Origin: Chitinophaga sp. Ak27
Lineage (GTDB): Bacteria > Bacteroidota > Bacteroidia > Chitinophagales > Chitinophagaceae
Assembly: GCF_012726295.1 (NCBI RefSeq)
Contig: NZ_JABAOB010000008.1
Location: 62,001-126,000 of the forward strand
Direction of reading: 5' to 3'
Length of the DNA stretch: 64,000 nucleotides
Each line of letters starts with the position of its first letter. The stretch's first letter is position 1. The notes below the pieces were generated by a model that did no database searches, was not told the origin of the DNA, and worked only from the letters and a program-made list of their open reading frames with translations. A program made the translations under genes and the position numbers. Shown piece after piece: positions 47,234 through 55,857 of this stretch.

Positions 47234-50101
47234 TTAGATGCTCGCTGCTTCTTCTGCGTAAGCACTGGCAGGTTCACAGGTGCATATCAGGTTTCTGTCG
47301 CCGAAGGTGTTATTGATACGGCTTACAGATGGCCAGAATTTATTTGCTTTTACATAGTCCAGCGGGAAGGCTGCCTGCTGACGGCTGTATGGACGTGTCC
47401 ACTCATCGGCAGTGATCAGGAGCTGTGTATGTGGCGCATTTTTCAATACGTTGTTTTGTTTATCCACACTACCGTTTTCTACTGCACGAATTTCTTCGCG
47501 GATAGCTAACAGCGCATCACAGAAACGATCCAGTTCACCTTTATCTTCACTCTCGGTAGGCTCAATCATAATAGTACCCGGAACCGGGAAGCTCATGGTA
47601 GGAGCGTGGAAACCATAGTCCATCAAACGCTTGGCTACATCTTCTGCTTCTATGCCGGCGGAGGCTTTAAACGGACGGAGGTCTACTATAAACTCATGCG
47701 CACAGGTACCGTTAACGCCTGTATACAGGATATCGTAAGCCTTTTCCAGTCTTGCCTTCATGTAGTTGGCATTCAGGATGGCATATTCAGATGCTTGTTT
47801 AACACCGTTGGCTCCGAGCATACGAATGTAGGCGTAAGAGATCAACAGGATGCTGGCCGAACCAAATGGTGCCGCAGATACCGCGTTGGATTTTTTACCA
47901 TCGTTCAGGCTAACGTGACCGGGCAGGAACGGAGTCAGGTGTTTGGCAACACAGATCGGGCCCATGCCAGGACCACCACCACCGTGAGGGATAGCAAATG
48001 TTTTGTGCAGGTTCAGGTGACATACATCTGCACCAATCAGGCCGGGAGCAGTTAAACCTACCTGCGCATTCATATTGGCGCCATCCATATATACCTGTCC
48101 GCCATGTTCGTGAATGGTAGCACAGATATCTTTCACGCTTTCTTCGTATACGCCATAAGTAGATGGGTAAGTGATCATAATACCCGCGAGGTCTTTGCTA
48201 TAAGCAGCCGCTTTCGCTTTCAGATCTTCTACGTCGATGTAACCGTTTTCCAGCGCTTTTACAATCACTACCCTGAAACCTGCCATTACCGCAGATGCCG
48301 GGTTGGTGCCGTGTGCACTGATAGGAATCAGCATTACATTGCGGTGTCCCTGGCCAATGCTTTGTTGGTATGCACGGATCACCAGCAAACCAGCATACTC
48401 GCCTTGCGCACCACTGTTAGGTTGCAGGCTGCATGCATCAAAACCGGTAATCTTGCTCAGGTATTCACCCAGTTCGGTAGCCATCTGTAAATAACCGCCT
48501 ACCTGGCTTTTAGGCGCAAATGGGTGCATTTTGCTCCAGTGTGCCCAGCTTAAAGGAATCATCTCTGTAGCTGCATTCAGTTTCATGGTGCAGGAACCGA
48601 GCGATATCATGGAAGTATTCAGGGAAAGATCTTTATTTTCCAGCATTTTCAGGTAGCGCATCATCAGTGACTCGCTATGATAGCTGTTAAATACAGGGTG
48701 TGTGAGGTAAGCAGAAGTACGCTGTAAGTCGGCTTGAATACCAATGACACCTGCTGTTACTTCCGCAGCATCTGTTTTTCCTGCGCCAAACAGGTGCAGG
48801 ATATCGTTTACATCCGCAATGGTAGCTGTTTCATCCAGGGAAATACCTACGCTGCCATTAGCAAAATAACGGAAGTTAATACCAGCTGTTTCTGCGGCAG
48901 ATTTCACATCTGCATTTTCTACTACAATGGTATCAAAGAAACTGTCAGCAGCCAGTTTCAGCCCTTTCGCCTTCAATTTCTGCGCCAGTGTATTGGTGAG
49001 CAGGGAAATACGGGTAGCAATGTTTTTCAGTCCTGCCGGGCCATGGTATACGGCATACATAGCAGCCATATTGGCCAGCAATGCCTGGGCAGTACAGATA
49101 TTGGAAGTAGCTTTTTCACGTTTGATATGCTGCTCGCGGGTTTGGAGGGCCATACGCAGCGCGCGGTTACCCTGTGCATCAATGCTTACACCAATGATAC
49201 GGCCGGGAATGGAACGTTTAAACTCGTCTTTCACGGCAAAGAATGCAGCGTGCGGACCACCAAAGCCTAATGGAACGCCAAAACGTTGGGCAGAACCAAA
49301 GGCCGCGTCAGCACCCATTTCGCCCGGAGAGGTGAGCAGGGTTAATGCCAGCAGGTCGGTAGCTACTCCAACAAAAGCACCGGTAGTGTGTACGCGCTCA
49401 ATAAATGCACGGTAATCGGCAGTAGCACCTACGTTATCAGGATACTGCACTAATGCGCCGAAATAAGCAGTGTCAAATTCGGCTGCTTTATAATCGCCTA
49501 CTACTACTTCGATATGCAGCGGTGTAGCGCGGGTATAAATTACATCCAGTGTTTGAGGATATACGTTGTTATCCACAAAAAACTTAGGTCTGGTTACATG
49601 ATCATGATCTTTGTTCAACGCGTTGAAGAACATGGTCATTGCTTCCGCCGCTGCAGTGGCTTCATCCAGCAGGGAGGCGTTGGCAATCGGCAAACCGGTC
49701 AGGTCAGCTACCATCGTCTGGTAATTCAGTAAGCTCTCCAGGCGGCCTTGAGAAATTTCTGCCTGGTAAGGAGTATACTGGGTATACCATCCTGGATTTT
49801 CAAATACATTACGCAGGATAACACTCGGGGTAATGGTATCAAAGTAACCCTGGCCAATATAGTTGCGATATACCTTGTTCTTCAGTGAAACTTCTTTCAG
49901 GTGACGGAGGTAATCACTCTCGCTCATTGCAGCAGGAATCGCCAGCGGCTGTTGCATACGGATGGCGCCCGGAACGGTCTTGCTGATCAGCTGGTCCAGG
50001 TTGGAGGCCCCAATGGTTTCCAGCATCTGGTTGGTCTCCCCTTCATTCGGCCCTATGTGACGGTGCACGAATTCATTTTGTTGAATATCAAAAAGATTCA
50101 T
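47234..50101 (-). CDS. gcvP: Glycine dehydrogenase (aminomethyl-transferring), P protein
   Basis: GcvP decarboxylates glycine and passes the aminomethyl group to the lipoyl arm of the H protein. The 955-residue product is the single-chain form with two aminotransferase-like halves. The N-terminal half opens F-V-H-R-H-I-G-P-N-E and contains Y-Q-A-E-I-S-Q-G-R-L-E-S-L-L-N; the C-terminal half contains the PLP lysine in H-L-N-L-H-K-T-F-A-I-P-H-G-G-G-G-P-G. Partners gcvT and gcvH are not in this window, but lipB, which supplies the lipoyl group, lies elsewhere in it. It has its own promoter and ends at a 31-bp palindrome. Confidence 0.97.
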   Translation of the reverse strand: MNLFDIQQNEFVHRHIGPNEGETNQMLETIGASNLDQLISKTVPGAIRMQQPLAIPAAMSESDYLRHLKEVSLKNKVYRNYIGQGYFDTITPSVILRNVFENPGWYTQYTPYQAEISQGRLESLLNYQTMVADLTGLPIANASLLDEATAAAEAMTMFFNALNKDHDHVTRPKFFVDNNVYPQTLDVIYTRATPLHIEVVVGDYKAAEFDTAYFGALVQYPDNVGATADYRAFIERVHTTGAFVGVATDLLALTLLTSPGEMGADAAFGSAQRFGVPLGFGGPHAAFFAVKDEFKRSIPGRIIGVSIDAQGNRALRMALQTREQHIKREKATSNICTAQALLANMAAMYAVYHGPAGLKNIATRISLLTNTLAQKLKAKGLKLAADSFFDTIVVENADVKSAAETAGINFRYFANGSVGISLDETATIADVNDILHLFGAGKTDAAEVTAGVIGIQADLQRTSAYLTHPVFNSYHSESLMMRYLKMLENKDLSLNTSMISLGSCTMKLNAATEMIPLSWAHWSKMHPFAPKSQVGGYLQMATELGEYLSKITGFDACSLQPNSGAQGEYAGLLVIRAYQQSIGQGHRNVMLIPISAHGTNPASAVMAGFRVVIVKALENGYIDVEDLKAKAAAYSKDLAGIMITYPSTYGVYEESVKDICATIHEHGGQVYMDGANMNAQVGLTAPGLIGADVCHLNLHKTFAIPHGGGGPGMGPICVAKHLTPFLPGHVSLNDGKKSNAVSAAPFGSASILLISYAYIRMLGANGVKQASEYAILNANYMKARLEKAYDILYTGVNGTCAHEFIVDLRPFKASAGIEAEDVAKRLMDYGFHAPTMSFPVPGTIMIEPTESEDKGELDRFCDALLAIREEIRAVENGSVDKQNNVLKNAPHTQLLITADEWTRPYSRQQAAFPLDYVKANKFWPSVSRINNTFGDRNLICTCEPASAYAEEAASI

Positions 50102-50132
50102 GATGTAAGCAGGTAATTTGAAATAGAATGCG

Positions 50133-50164
50133 CAAAGCTATGCAGATTTTGTACAACGGCCAAA
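50133..50164 (-). promoter_or_regulatory. Promoter of gcvP
   Basis: On the minus strand TTTG (50164-50161), 20 nt, then TAGCTTTG (50140-50133) fit the Bacteroidota consensus. Start of transcription would be near 50127, about 26 nt before the ATG. No glycine riboswitch is seen in this short leader. Confidence 0.7.
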
Positions 50165-50230
50165 CAATCAGCAGGGGCGGGGTAAAACGGTGATAAAAGC
50201 CACCCCGTCGGATACAGACTATGTCATAAT

Positions 50231-50259
50231 TTTGTCCAACTGTTAATTACTTATCTTTG
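50231..50259 (+). promoter_or_regulatory. Promoter of the YkgJ-family gene
   Basis: TTTG (50231-50234), 17 nt, TATCTTTG (50252-50259) fit the Bacteroidota promoter consensus with a slightly short spacer. The predicted start would fall at or very near the ATG at 50266. Confidence 0.55.
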
Positions 50260-50265
50260 CGGCAA

Positions 50266-50760
50266 ATGAGCAAAATACTAGAAGACTGGGAACAGAAAGC
50301 CCGGGATAAGCAAAAGGTAAACAAACAGTTTCTGACCAAACTGCAAACCCGCCGTGGAAAAGGCGTAGAGAAGATGCTCCCGGAACTGCATGAGGAGGCA
50401 TTCAGTAAAATTGATTGCCTGCAATGCGGCAACTGCTGTAAAACCATCAGCCCCCGCTTTAAAGGACCCGATATCCGCCGCATTTCCAAACACTTAGGGA
50501 TGAAGGAAGGCGAATTTATCGATACTTACCTCCGGATCGATAGTGATGAAGATTACGTGGTGAAATTTACGCCCTGTCCCTTCCTGGGCGCCGATAACTA
50601 TTGTAGCATCTATGAGGTACGCCCCGGCGACTGCGGCAACTATCCTTATACAGATAGCTACGACTTCTTCAAACGCCCTAAAATCACTTACGAAAACAGT
50701 ACGGTATGCCCGGCCGTTTACTACGTGTTGGAAAAGTTGAAAGAAAAAATGAATTTATAA
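50266..50760 (+). CDS. YkgJ-family cysteine cluster protein
   Basis: The 164-residue product carries the cluster pattern of the YkgJ (CxxCxxCC-type) family: C-L-Q-C-G-N-C-C-K near residue 48, then C-P-F-L-G-A-D-N-Y-C-S-I-Y (about 105-118) and R-P-G-D-C-G-N-Y-P. Members are thought to bind zinc or an iron-sulfur cluster; the function is unresolved. The ATG at 50266 is favoured over the in-frame TTG at 50257, which lies within the promoter. The N-terminal third is charged and probably helical. Confidence 0.9.
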   Translation: MSKILEDWEQKARDKQKVNKQFLTKLQTRRGKGVEKMLPELHEEAFSKIDCLQCGNCCKTISPRFKGPDIRRISKHLGMKEGEFIDTYLRIDSDEDYVVKFTPCPFLGADNYCSIYEVRPGDCGNYPYTDSYDFFKRPKITYENSTVCPAVYYVLEKLKEKMNL

Positions 50761-50764
50761 GGTC

Positions 50765-50793
50765 TCAGCTTTCAGTAATACACTGAAAGCTGA
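50765..50793 (+). repeat. 12-bp hairpin sharing the AGCTTTCAG motif
   Basis: TCAGCTTTCAGT (50765-50776) and ACTGAAAGCTGA (50782-50793) pair perfectly around AATAC. The arm motif is that of R1-R3. It lies between convergent genes without a T-run. Confidence 0.8.
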
Positions 50794-50796
50794 CTA

Positions 50797-52044
50797 TTAT
50801 GCTTTTAAGTCCAGCTTACGCATTGCCGGCGATATCACGTAAGTGGTAATCACTACACCCAGCGTAACACAGCCCCCAAACACTACTGAAGGCACCAATC
50901 CCATAGCCCTGGCCATAAAGCCGCTTTCAAAGGCACCCAGTTCGTTCGAGGATCCCACAAACATAGAGCTCACAGAAGCCACGCGCCCACGCATATCATC
51001 CGGTGTTTTTAACTGCAGGATCGTTTGACGGATAATGACACTGATCCCATCGAGCGAACCGCTGATCAATAAAGCAAAAATGGACAGGTAGAAATTTTTC
51101 GATAAACCGAAAAGTATAATGGTAAGCCCAAAGCCGAAAACTGCCGCCAGCAGCTTAATGCCCGGTTTGTATACCAATGGCCGGTGTGCGAGGATAAACA
51201 TAGTCACCAGCGCACCTACGGCTGGCGCCGAACGCAATAAGCCATATCCGAAGGAACCTACATGCAGTACATCCGTAGCGAATGCCGGTAGCATAGCCAC
51301 CGCTCCACCAAACAATACGGCAAACATATCCAATGCCATAGCATTCAATACTACCTTGGTTTTCCACACAAACCGCATTCCCTTTGTCAGCCCATCCAGG
51401 AAACCTTCGCCCTTGGCCTGGTAGTAAACCGGCTTAGGTGCTATTTTTATGATGCTGAATAAAGGGGGAAACAACATGAAAACAACAATCAACATCGACC
51501 AGTGTACCCCAAACCAGTGGATGAAAAGTCCGCCCAGCGCAGGCCCCAGCACACCGCCGATCTGCCAGGCCGAACTGCTCCAGGTAGAAGCATTGGCATA
51601 TAGTTCACGCGGTACCAACAAAGAAAGTAAAGTGAAATTGGCCGGACTTGTAAAAGCCCTGATAATACCACCGAGGAAAACCATTACATAAATCAGATTC
51701 AGTACCCATTCTTTGGAAATGCCGGCTACGGCACGATCCCAGGTGAGGAGGAACAACCCGGAACTAATAAACACGTAGGCAATGATACATTTCATTAACA
51801 TCCCCCGCTTCTCCCGCTTATCTACCAGGTGGCCGGCAAAAGGCGCCAGCAGCACAGCTGGTATTACTTCCGATAAACCAATCAATCCCAGTGAAAAAGG
51901 ATCTTTGGAAATCTCATATACTTTCCACTCTATAATGGCAAATTGCATAGCTAATGCAAACACAATTGCAAAGCGGATAACAAGATAATAATTGAATTCA
52001 GGGAACCGCAACGATGCGTAAGGGTCATTCTTTTTCGGTGCCAT
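50797..52044 (-). CDS. Major facilitator superfamily transporter
   Basis: The 415-residue product has 10-12 hydrophobic segments and the MFS loop motif G-H-L-V-D-K-R-E-K-R-G (about 75-85). It resembles the EntS/MFS_3 type exporters (A-V-L-L-A-P-F-A-G-H, and the second half P-D-D-M-R-G-R-V-A-S-V-S-S-M-F). Such proteins often export siderophores or drugs, but the substrate here is not known. The ATG at 52044 is preferred over a TTG at 52074, because that codon overlaps a TATCTTTG -7 promoter element at 52072-52079. Confidence 0.88.
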   Translation of the reverse strand: MAPKKNDPYASLRFPEFNYYLVIRFAIVFALAMQFAIIEWKVYEISKDPFSLGLIGLSEVIPAVLLAPFAGHLVDKREKRGMLMKCIIAYVFISSGLFLLTWDRAVAGISKEWVLNLIYVMVFLGGIIRAFTSPANFTLLSLLVPRELYANASTWSSSAWQIGGVLGPALGGLFIHWFGVHWSMLIVVFMLFPPLFSIIKIAPKPVYYQAKGEGFLDGLTKGMRFVWKTKVVLNAMALDMFAVLFGGAVAMLPAFATDVLHVGSFGYGLLRSAPAVGALVTMFILAHRPLVYKPGIKLLAAVFGFGLTIILFGLSKNFYLSIFALLISGSLDGISVIIRQTILQLKTPDDMRGRVASVSSMFVGSSNELGAFESGFMARAMGLVPSVVFGGCVTLGVVITTYVISPAMRKLDLKA

Positions 52045-52071
52045 CGTGTCCAAGCTATCGTGTTTTGCCTG

Positions 52072-52079
52072 CAAAGATA
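52072..52079 (-). promoter_or_regulatory. Bacteroidota -7 element upstream of the MFS gene
   Basis: On the minus strand this reads TATCTTTG. It decides the start of the transporter at 52044. No clear -33 element. Confidence 0.5.
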
Positions 52080-52135
52080 CACATAAAGCTTTCTGCTTTC
52101 TTCATTATATTTATTCTGCACTAATACTGCATGCT

Positions 52136-53365
52136 ATGAAGCTATTTCCCCTGATGTTATGGACATTATTGCCGGTATTGCTTGTCCAGGCGGCTTGTGC
52201 AAACAATGCCCCCAACGAAAAAGCAGGTAAACCCGCCGATGCCCCGGTATATAAAGCAAAGCTCCAGTTGGTCACCGATGCCTTTATATCTCCCGTAAAC
52301 ATGGCAGTACCAGGTGATGGTTCCGGCAGACTATTCTTCTGTCAGAAAGAAGGGAAAATATGGATTGTAAAGCAAAATAAGCTGCTCCCGGCTCCCTTTC
52401 TCGATGTAAGCCGGGAGCTGGTAAACATTAACCCGGGGTACGACGAAAGAGGACTGCTGGGAATGGCCTTCCATCCTGAATTCCACACTAACCATAAGTT
52501 TTATGTGTATTATAGTGCGCCAGCTGTGAAAAAAGGATATAATCATACCAGCCGCCTGGTGGAATTCACCGCCAGTGCTACCAATCCTAATGTGGCCGAC
52601 CCGGCCTCCCGGCGGATAGTAATGGAGATCGATGAACCTGAGTCCAACCACAACGGCGGCCAACTCCAGTTTGGCCCTGACGGTTATCTCTACATTGGCC
52701 TGGGCGACGGTGGCGGAGGCGGAGATAGGCACGGTACCGCCGGCAATGGGCAAGACCTGTCGACCTTGCTAGGGAAAATATTACGGATTAATGTAAATGG
52801 TACGCCCTATACTGTCCCGCCAGATAACCCTTTTGTGAATCATCCCGACGCCAGGGGCGAAATTTGGGCCTATGGGTTGCGTAATCCATGGCGTTTTTCG
52901 TTCGACAGGAAAAGCAAACTGCTCTTCGCTGCGGATGTAGGACAAGATAAGTATGAGGAAGTGGACATCATTATCCGGGGAGGCAACTATGGCTGGCGAA
53001 TCATGGAAGGTCTGCACGACTACCAGGCGCCTGCCGGAGCCAACAAATCCGGCTTGATAGCGCCTATTCATGAATACAGCCACGATCTGGGGATAAGTAT
53101 CACCGGAGGCTACGTATACCGGGGCAATATGATCCCGGCACTGAAAGGAGCCTACGTTTTTGGCGATTACAACGGGAAATCTTTTGTATTGGTTCCCCAG
53201 GGAAAAAGCTGGCAGCGTGTCAACCTCGAGCTGGTAGGCCGTCCTGCCGAAAATATGCAGATCCTTAGCTGGGGAGAGGATGAGCAGGGAGAACTGTATA
53301 TGTTGACAAGCATTTCGGGGAGAAATGGTTTCCAGGGCGCCATTTATAAGTTGGTAAAAGCCTAG
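52136..53365 (+). CDS. Exported PQQ-dependent sugar dehydrogenase-like protein
   Basis: The 409-residue product has a signal peptide (about 1-20) and the six-bladed propeller of soluble glucose dehydrogenase (GSDH/HHIP-like): D-E-R-G-L-L-G-M-A-F-H-P (near residue 100), E-S-N-H-N-G-G-Q-L-Q-F-G-P-D-G-Y-L-Y, G-L-G-D-G-G, L-G-K-I-L-R-I, W-A-Y-G-L-R-N-P-W-R, and G-D-Y-N-G-K-S. Family members oxidise aldoses with PQQ, but many of the Bacteroidota ones have no proven activity. The ATG at 52136 is chosen because the signal peptide begins there. Confidence 0.9.
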   Translation: MKLFPLMLWTLLPVLLVQAACANNAPNEKAGKPADAPVYKAKLQLVTDAFISPVNMAVPGDGSGRLFFCQKEGKIWIVKQNKLLPAPFLDVSRELVNINPGYDERGLLGMAFHPEFHTNHKFYVYYSAPAVKKGYNHTSRLVEFTASATNPNVADPASRRIVMEIDEPESNHNGGQLQFGPDGYLYIGLGDGGGGGDRHGTAGNGQDLSTLLGKILRINVNGTPYTVPPDNPFVNHPDARGEIWAYGLRNPWRFSFDRKSKLLFAADVGQDKYEEVDIIIRGGNYGWRIMEGLHDYQAPAGANKSGLIAPIHEYSHDLGISITGGYVYRGNMIPALKGAYVFGDYNGKSFVLVPQGKSWQRVNLELVGRPAENMQILSWGEDEQGELYMLTSISGRNGFQGAIYKLVKA

Positions 53366-53532
53366 GGATGCCCAACATTTCAGGTGCCTTTACCGTTTAA
53401 TACCCGGCGTGGGCGTAGTTTAAACCCGCCGACAGCAGGTCGCCGGAACGCCGCATATCTGGCCCGGCGCCCGTTTGGCCCAATTTTTTGTTAAAAGGAA
53501 GTAAATTACTCAGGCAACGGGTGATTTTATTT

Positions 53533-53540
53533 TATATTTG
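53533..53540 (+). promoter_or_regulatory. Bacteroidota -7 element upstream of prc
   Basis: TATATTTG lies 33 nt before the ATG at 53574. No clear -33 element. Confidence 0.4.
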
Positions 53541-53573
53541 ATTTGACAACATTTAAGTTCAATTGAGATACAT

Positions 53574-55694
53574 ATGAGACTGAAAGTGATTATACCGGTT
53601 GTGCTGCTTAGCATCTCCGCAGGGGTGTTGGCTTTTAATAAGCTCGGACATACCGACGACCCCCCCGGACGTTATGAGGTGATTATGAACCTGGTAGGCC
53701 AGATGCTGAAAGAAGGGCACTATCAACCGAAAGCAATAGACGATAAATTCTCCACCGAAGTTTTTAATAAATACCTGCGTAGCCTGGATACTGAAAAGAA
53801 GTTTTTTCTCAAATCTGATGTGGAAAAACTGCTGCCTTTATCCACGCATATCGACGATGAGCTGAAAGGTGCTCCCATCGATTGTTTCCGCAGTATCAAT
53901 ACATTGATTAAACAACGCGTGGCAGAAGCAGCCGCTATCTATCCGGAAATTCTTGCCCAGCCCTTCGATTTTACAGTGGATGAGAAAGTAACCCTCGACC
54001 CCGATAAGATCGACTACCCTGCCGACGAAAAAGCACGCAAGGAAGCATGGCGCAAAGTGCTGAAATACCGTACCCTCGAGAAACTCACAGATCTCCAGGA
54101 AATGCGGGAGAAAGACAAAGGGAAAGACAGCGTGAAAGCAAAAACGGATACAGAACTGGAAGCAGAAGCCCGTGTAAAAGTGAAGCAACTGTACGATCGC
54201 TATTTCGACCGTTTAAAGACCAGGCAGAACGATAACGACCGCTTCAACCTGTATGTAAACGCGATCACTACCACCATGGATCCGCACACCGACTACTTCC
54301 CACCCGATGAAAAACGCGCGTTTGAAGAACAAATGGCCGGTAAATTCTTTGGTATCGGTGCACAACTGAAAGAAGAAGGCGATAAAATCAGGGTGGTAAG
54401 CATCGTTACCGGTAGCCCCAGCTGGAAGCAGGGACAACTGAAAGCCAACGATGTGATCCAGAAAGTAGCTCAGGGAAATGCAGAACCAGTAGACATTACC
54501 GGTTATCCTGTGGAAGACGCTGTAAAACTGATCCGCGGTAAAAAAGGTACACCGGTAAAACTCACCGTGAAAAGCGCCGACGGTACCGTAAAAGATATTA
54601 CCATCATCCGCGATGAAATTGTTACAGAGGAAACGTTTGCTAAATCCGCTATCATCAACGGTCAGCATAAAATTGGTTATATCTATCTGCCGGAATTCTA
54701 CGCCGACTTCAACGATCGCAACGGCGCCCGCAGTGCTGACGATGTAGCAAAAGAAGTGGCTAAACTGAAGGCAGAGAAAGTAGAAGGCATCATCCTCGAC
54801 CTCCGTTTCAATGGCGGTGGATCTTTACAGGACGTAGTACAAATGGCTGGTCTCTTCATTCCCGAAGGTCCGGTAGTACAAGTACGCTCCCGTGGCGGAG
54901 ATGCGGTGGTATTACGCGACCGCGATAAAAACGTACAATACGAAGGCCCGCTTGCCATTATGGTAAACGAATACAGTGCCTCTGCTTCCGAAATTATGGC
55001 CGCTGCCATGCAGGACTATAAACGCGCAGTGATCATTGGCAGCACCCAAACTTTTGGTAAGGGTACCGTGCAACGTCTCTTCAACCTGGATGATTTCTAC
55101 CCGGTGAAAGACGGCGGCAGCCTGGGCGCCCTGAAGCTCACCCAACAAAAGTTCTACCGTGCCAACGGTGGTTCTACACAGCTGAAAGGCGTTGCTTCCG
55201 ATATCGTATTGCCAGATCCTTACTACGAAATTGCAGAACGCAAAGATTCCGACGCCCTGGCCTGGGACGAAATTCCCCGTGCTAGCTTTACTGCCTGGTA
55301 CAACCCGGTGAATGCAGAATCGCTGAAAAGAAACAGTGAAAAAAGAATGGCCGCCAGCCCAGCCTTCAAACTGCTCAACGAAAACCTAAGCACACTGAAA
55401 AAACTGGAAAAACAGGAAACTTATTCACTGAACCTGCAGACCTATAAAACAGAACAGAAGTCTAACACCGCTGCACTGAAAAAATACGATGCAGTAAACG
55501 ATAAAGTGAAAGAACTGAACATCATCAATATCAAATCTGATATGGAGAAATTTGGTGGCGACTCCTCCAAAATAGCCCGTAACAAAGATTGGCTCAAGGT
55601 GAGAACCAAAGACATTTATCTCGATGAAGCAGTAAATGTGATGAACGACCTGATTGTACAATCGCTGCCAAAAATGCAACGTAAGAATCAGTAA
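53574..55694 (+). CDS. prc: Carboxy-terminal processing peptidase, Prc/Tsp type (S41)
   Basis: Prc cuts periplasmic proteins from the C-terminus and takes part in peptidoglycan enzyme turnover. The 706-residue product has a signal-like N-terminus, a long N-terminal helical domain, a PDZ domain (about 245-335: G-I-G-A-Q-L-K-E-E-G, V-I-Q-K-V), the S41 core with the catalytic Ser in Y-S-A-S-A-S-E-I-M-A-A and Lys in Q-T-F-G-K-G-T-V-Q, and a Prc-type C-terminal extension. The length is that of Tsp (about 680) and not of CtpA (about 400-540). It is convergent with a CtpA-type protease. Confidence 0.94.
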   Translation: MRLKVIIPVVLLSISAGVLAFNKLGHTDDPPGRYEVIMNLVGQMLKEGHYQPKAIDDKFSTEVFNKYLRSLDTEKKFFLKSDVEKLLPLSTHIDDELKGAPIDCFRSINTLIKQRVAEAAAIYPEILAQPFDFTVDEKVTLDPDKIDYPADEKARKEAWRKVLKYRTLEKLTDLQEMREKDKGKDSVKAKTDTELEAEARVKVKQLYDRYFDRLKTRQNDNDRFNLYVNAITTTMDPHTDYFPPDEKRAFEEQMAGKFFGIGAQLKEEGDKIRVVSIVTGSPSWKQGQLKANDVIQKVAQGNAEPVDITGYPVEDAVKLIRGKKGTPVKLTVKSADGTVKDITIIRDEIVTEETFAKSAIINGQHKIGYIYLPEFYADFNDRNGARSADDVAKEVAKLKAEKVEGIILDLRFNGGGSLQDVVQMAGLFIPEGPVVQVRSRGGDAVVLRDRDKNVQYEGPLAIMVNEYSASASEIMAAAMQDYKRAVIIGSTQTFGKGTVQRLFNLDDFYPVKDGGSLGALKLTQQKFYRANGGSTQLKGVASDIVLPDPYYEIAERKDSDALAWDEIPRASFTAWYNPVNAESLKRNSEKRMAASPAFKLLNENLSTLKKLEKQETYSLNLQTYKTEQKSNTAALKKYDAVNDKVKELNIINIKSDMEKFGGDSSKIARNKDWLKVRTKDIYLDEAVNVMNDLIVQSLPKMQRKNQ

Positions 55695-55734
55695 GCATTC
55701 CCTAGATAGTAAGTATAAAACAACATAAAAGTGG

Positions 55735-55762
55735 GCCCGTCTACGGACGGGCTTATTTTTTT
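55735..55762 (+). terminator. Terminator after prc
   Basis: GCCCGTC (55735-55741) pairs with GACGGGC (55746-55752) around TACG, a stable tetraloop-like stem, followed by a T-rich stretch. Confidence 0.9.
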
Positions 55763-55800
55763 ATACCAGGTAGCCGTTATATAGCCGGCTGTTCTGGCAT

Positions 55801-55841
55801 AAAAAAGCCCCCGATCTGATTAATAGAACGGGGGCTTTTTT
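55801..55841. terminator. Second terminator, bidirectional
   Basis: AAAAAAGCCCCCG (55801-55813) pairs with CGGGGGCTTTTTT (55829-55841) around a 15-nt loop. It serves the minus-strand gene at 55858 and backs up the prc terminator. Confidence 0.9.
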
Positions 55842-55857
55842 ATTTTGCTGAACCAGT

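Noticed and set aside
50102..50256. A glycine riboswitch upstream of gcvP
   Set aside because: The 5' leader is only about 26 nt after the predicted start and has no tandem aptamer features.
52131..52140. An ATG at 52131 as start for the sugar dehydrogenase
   Set aside because: It is out of frame; the ATG at 52136 begins the signal peptide.
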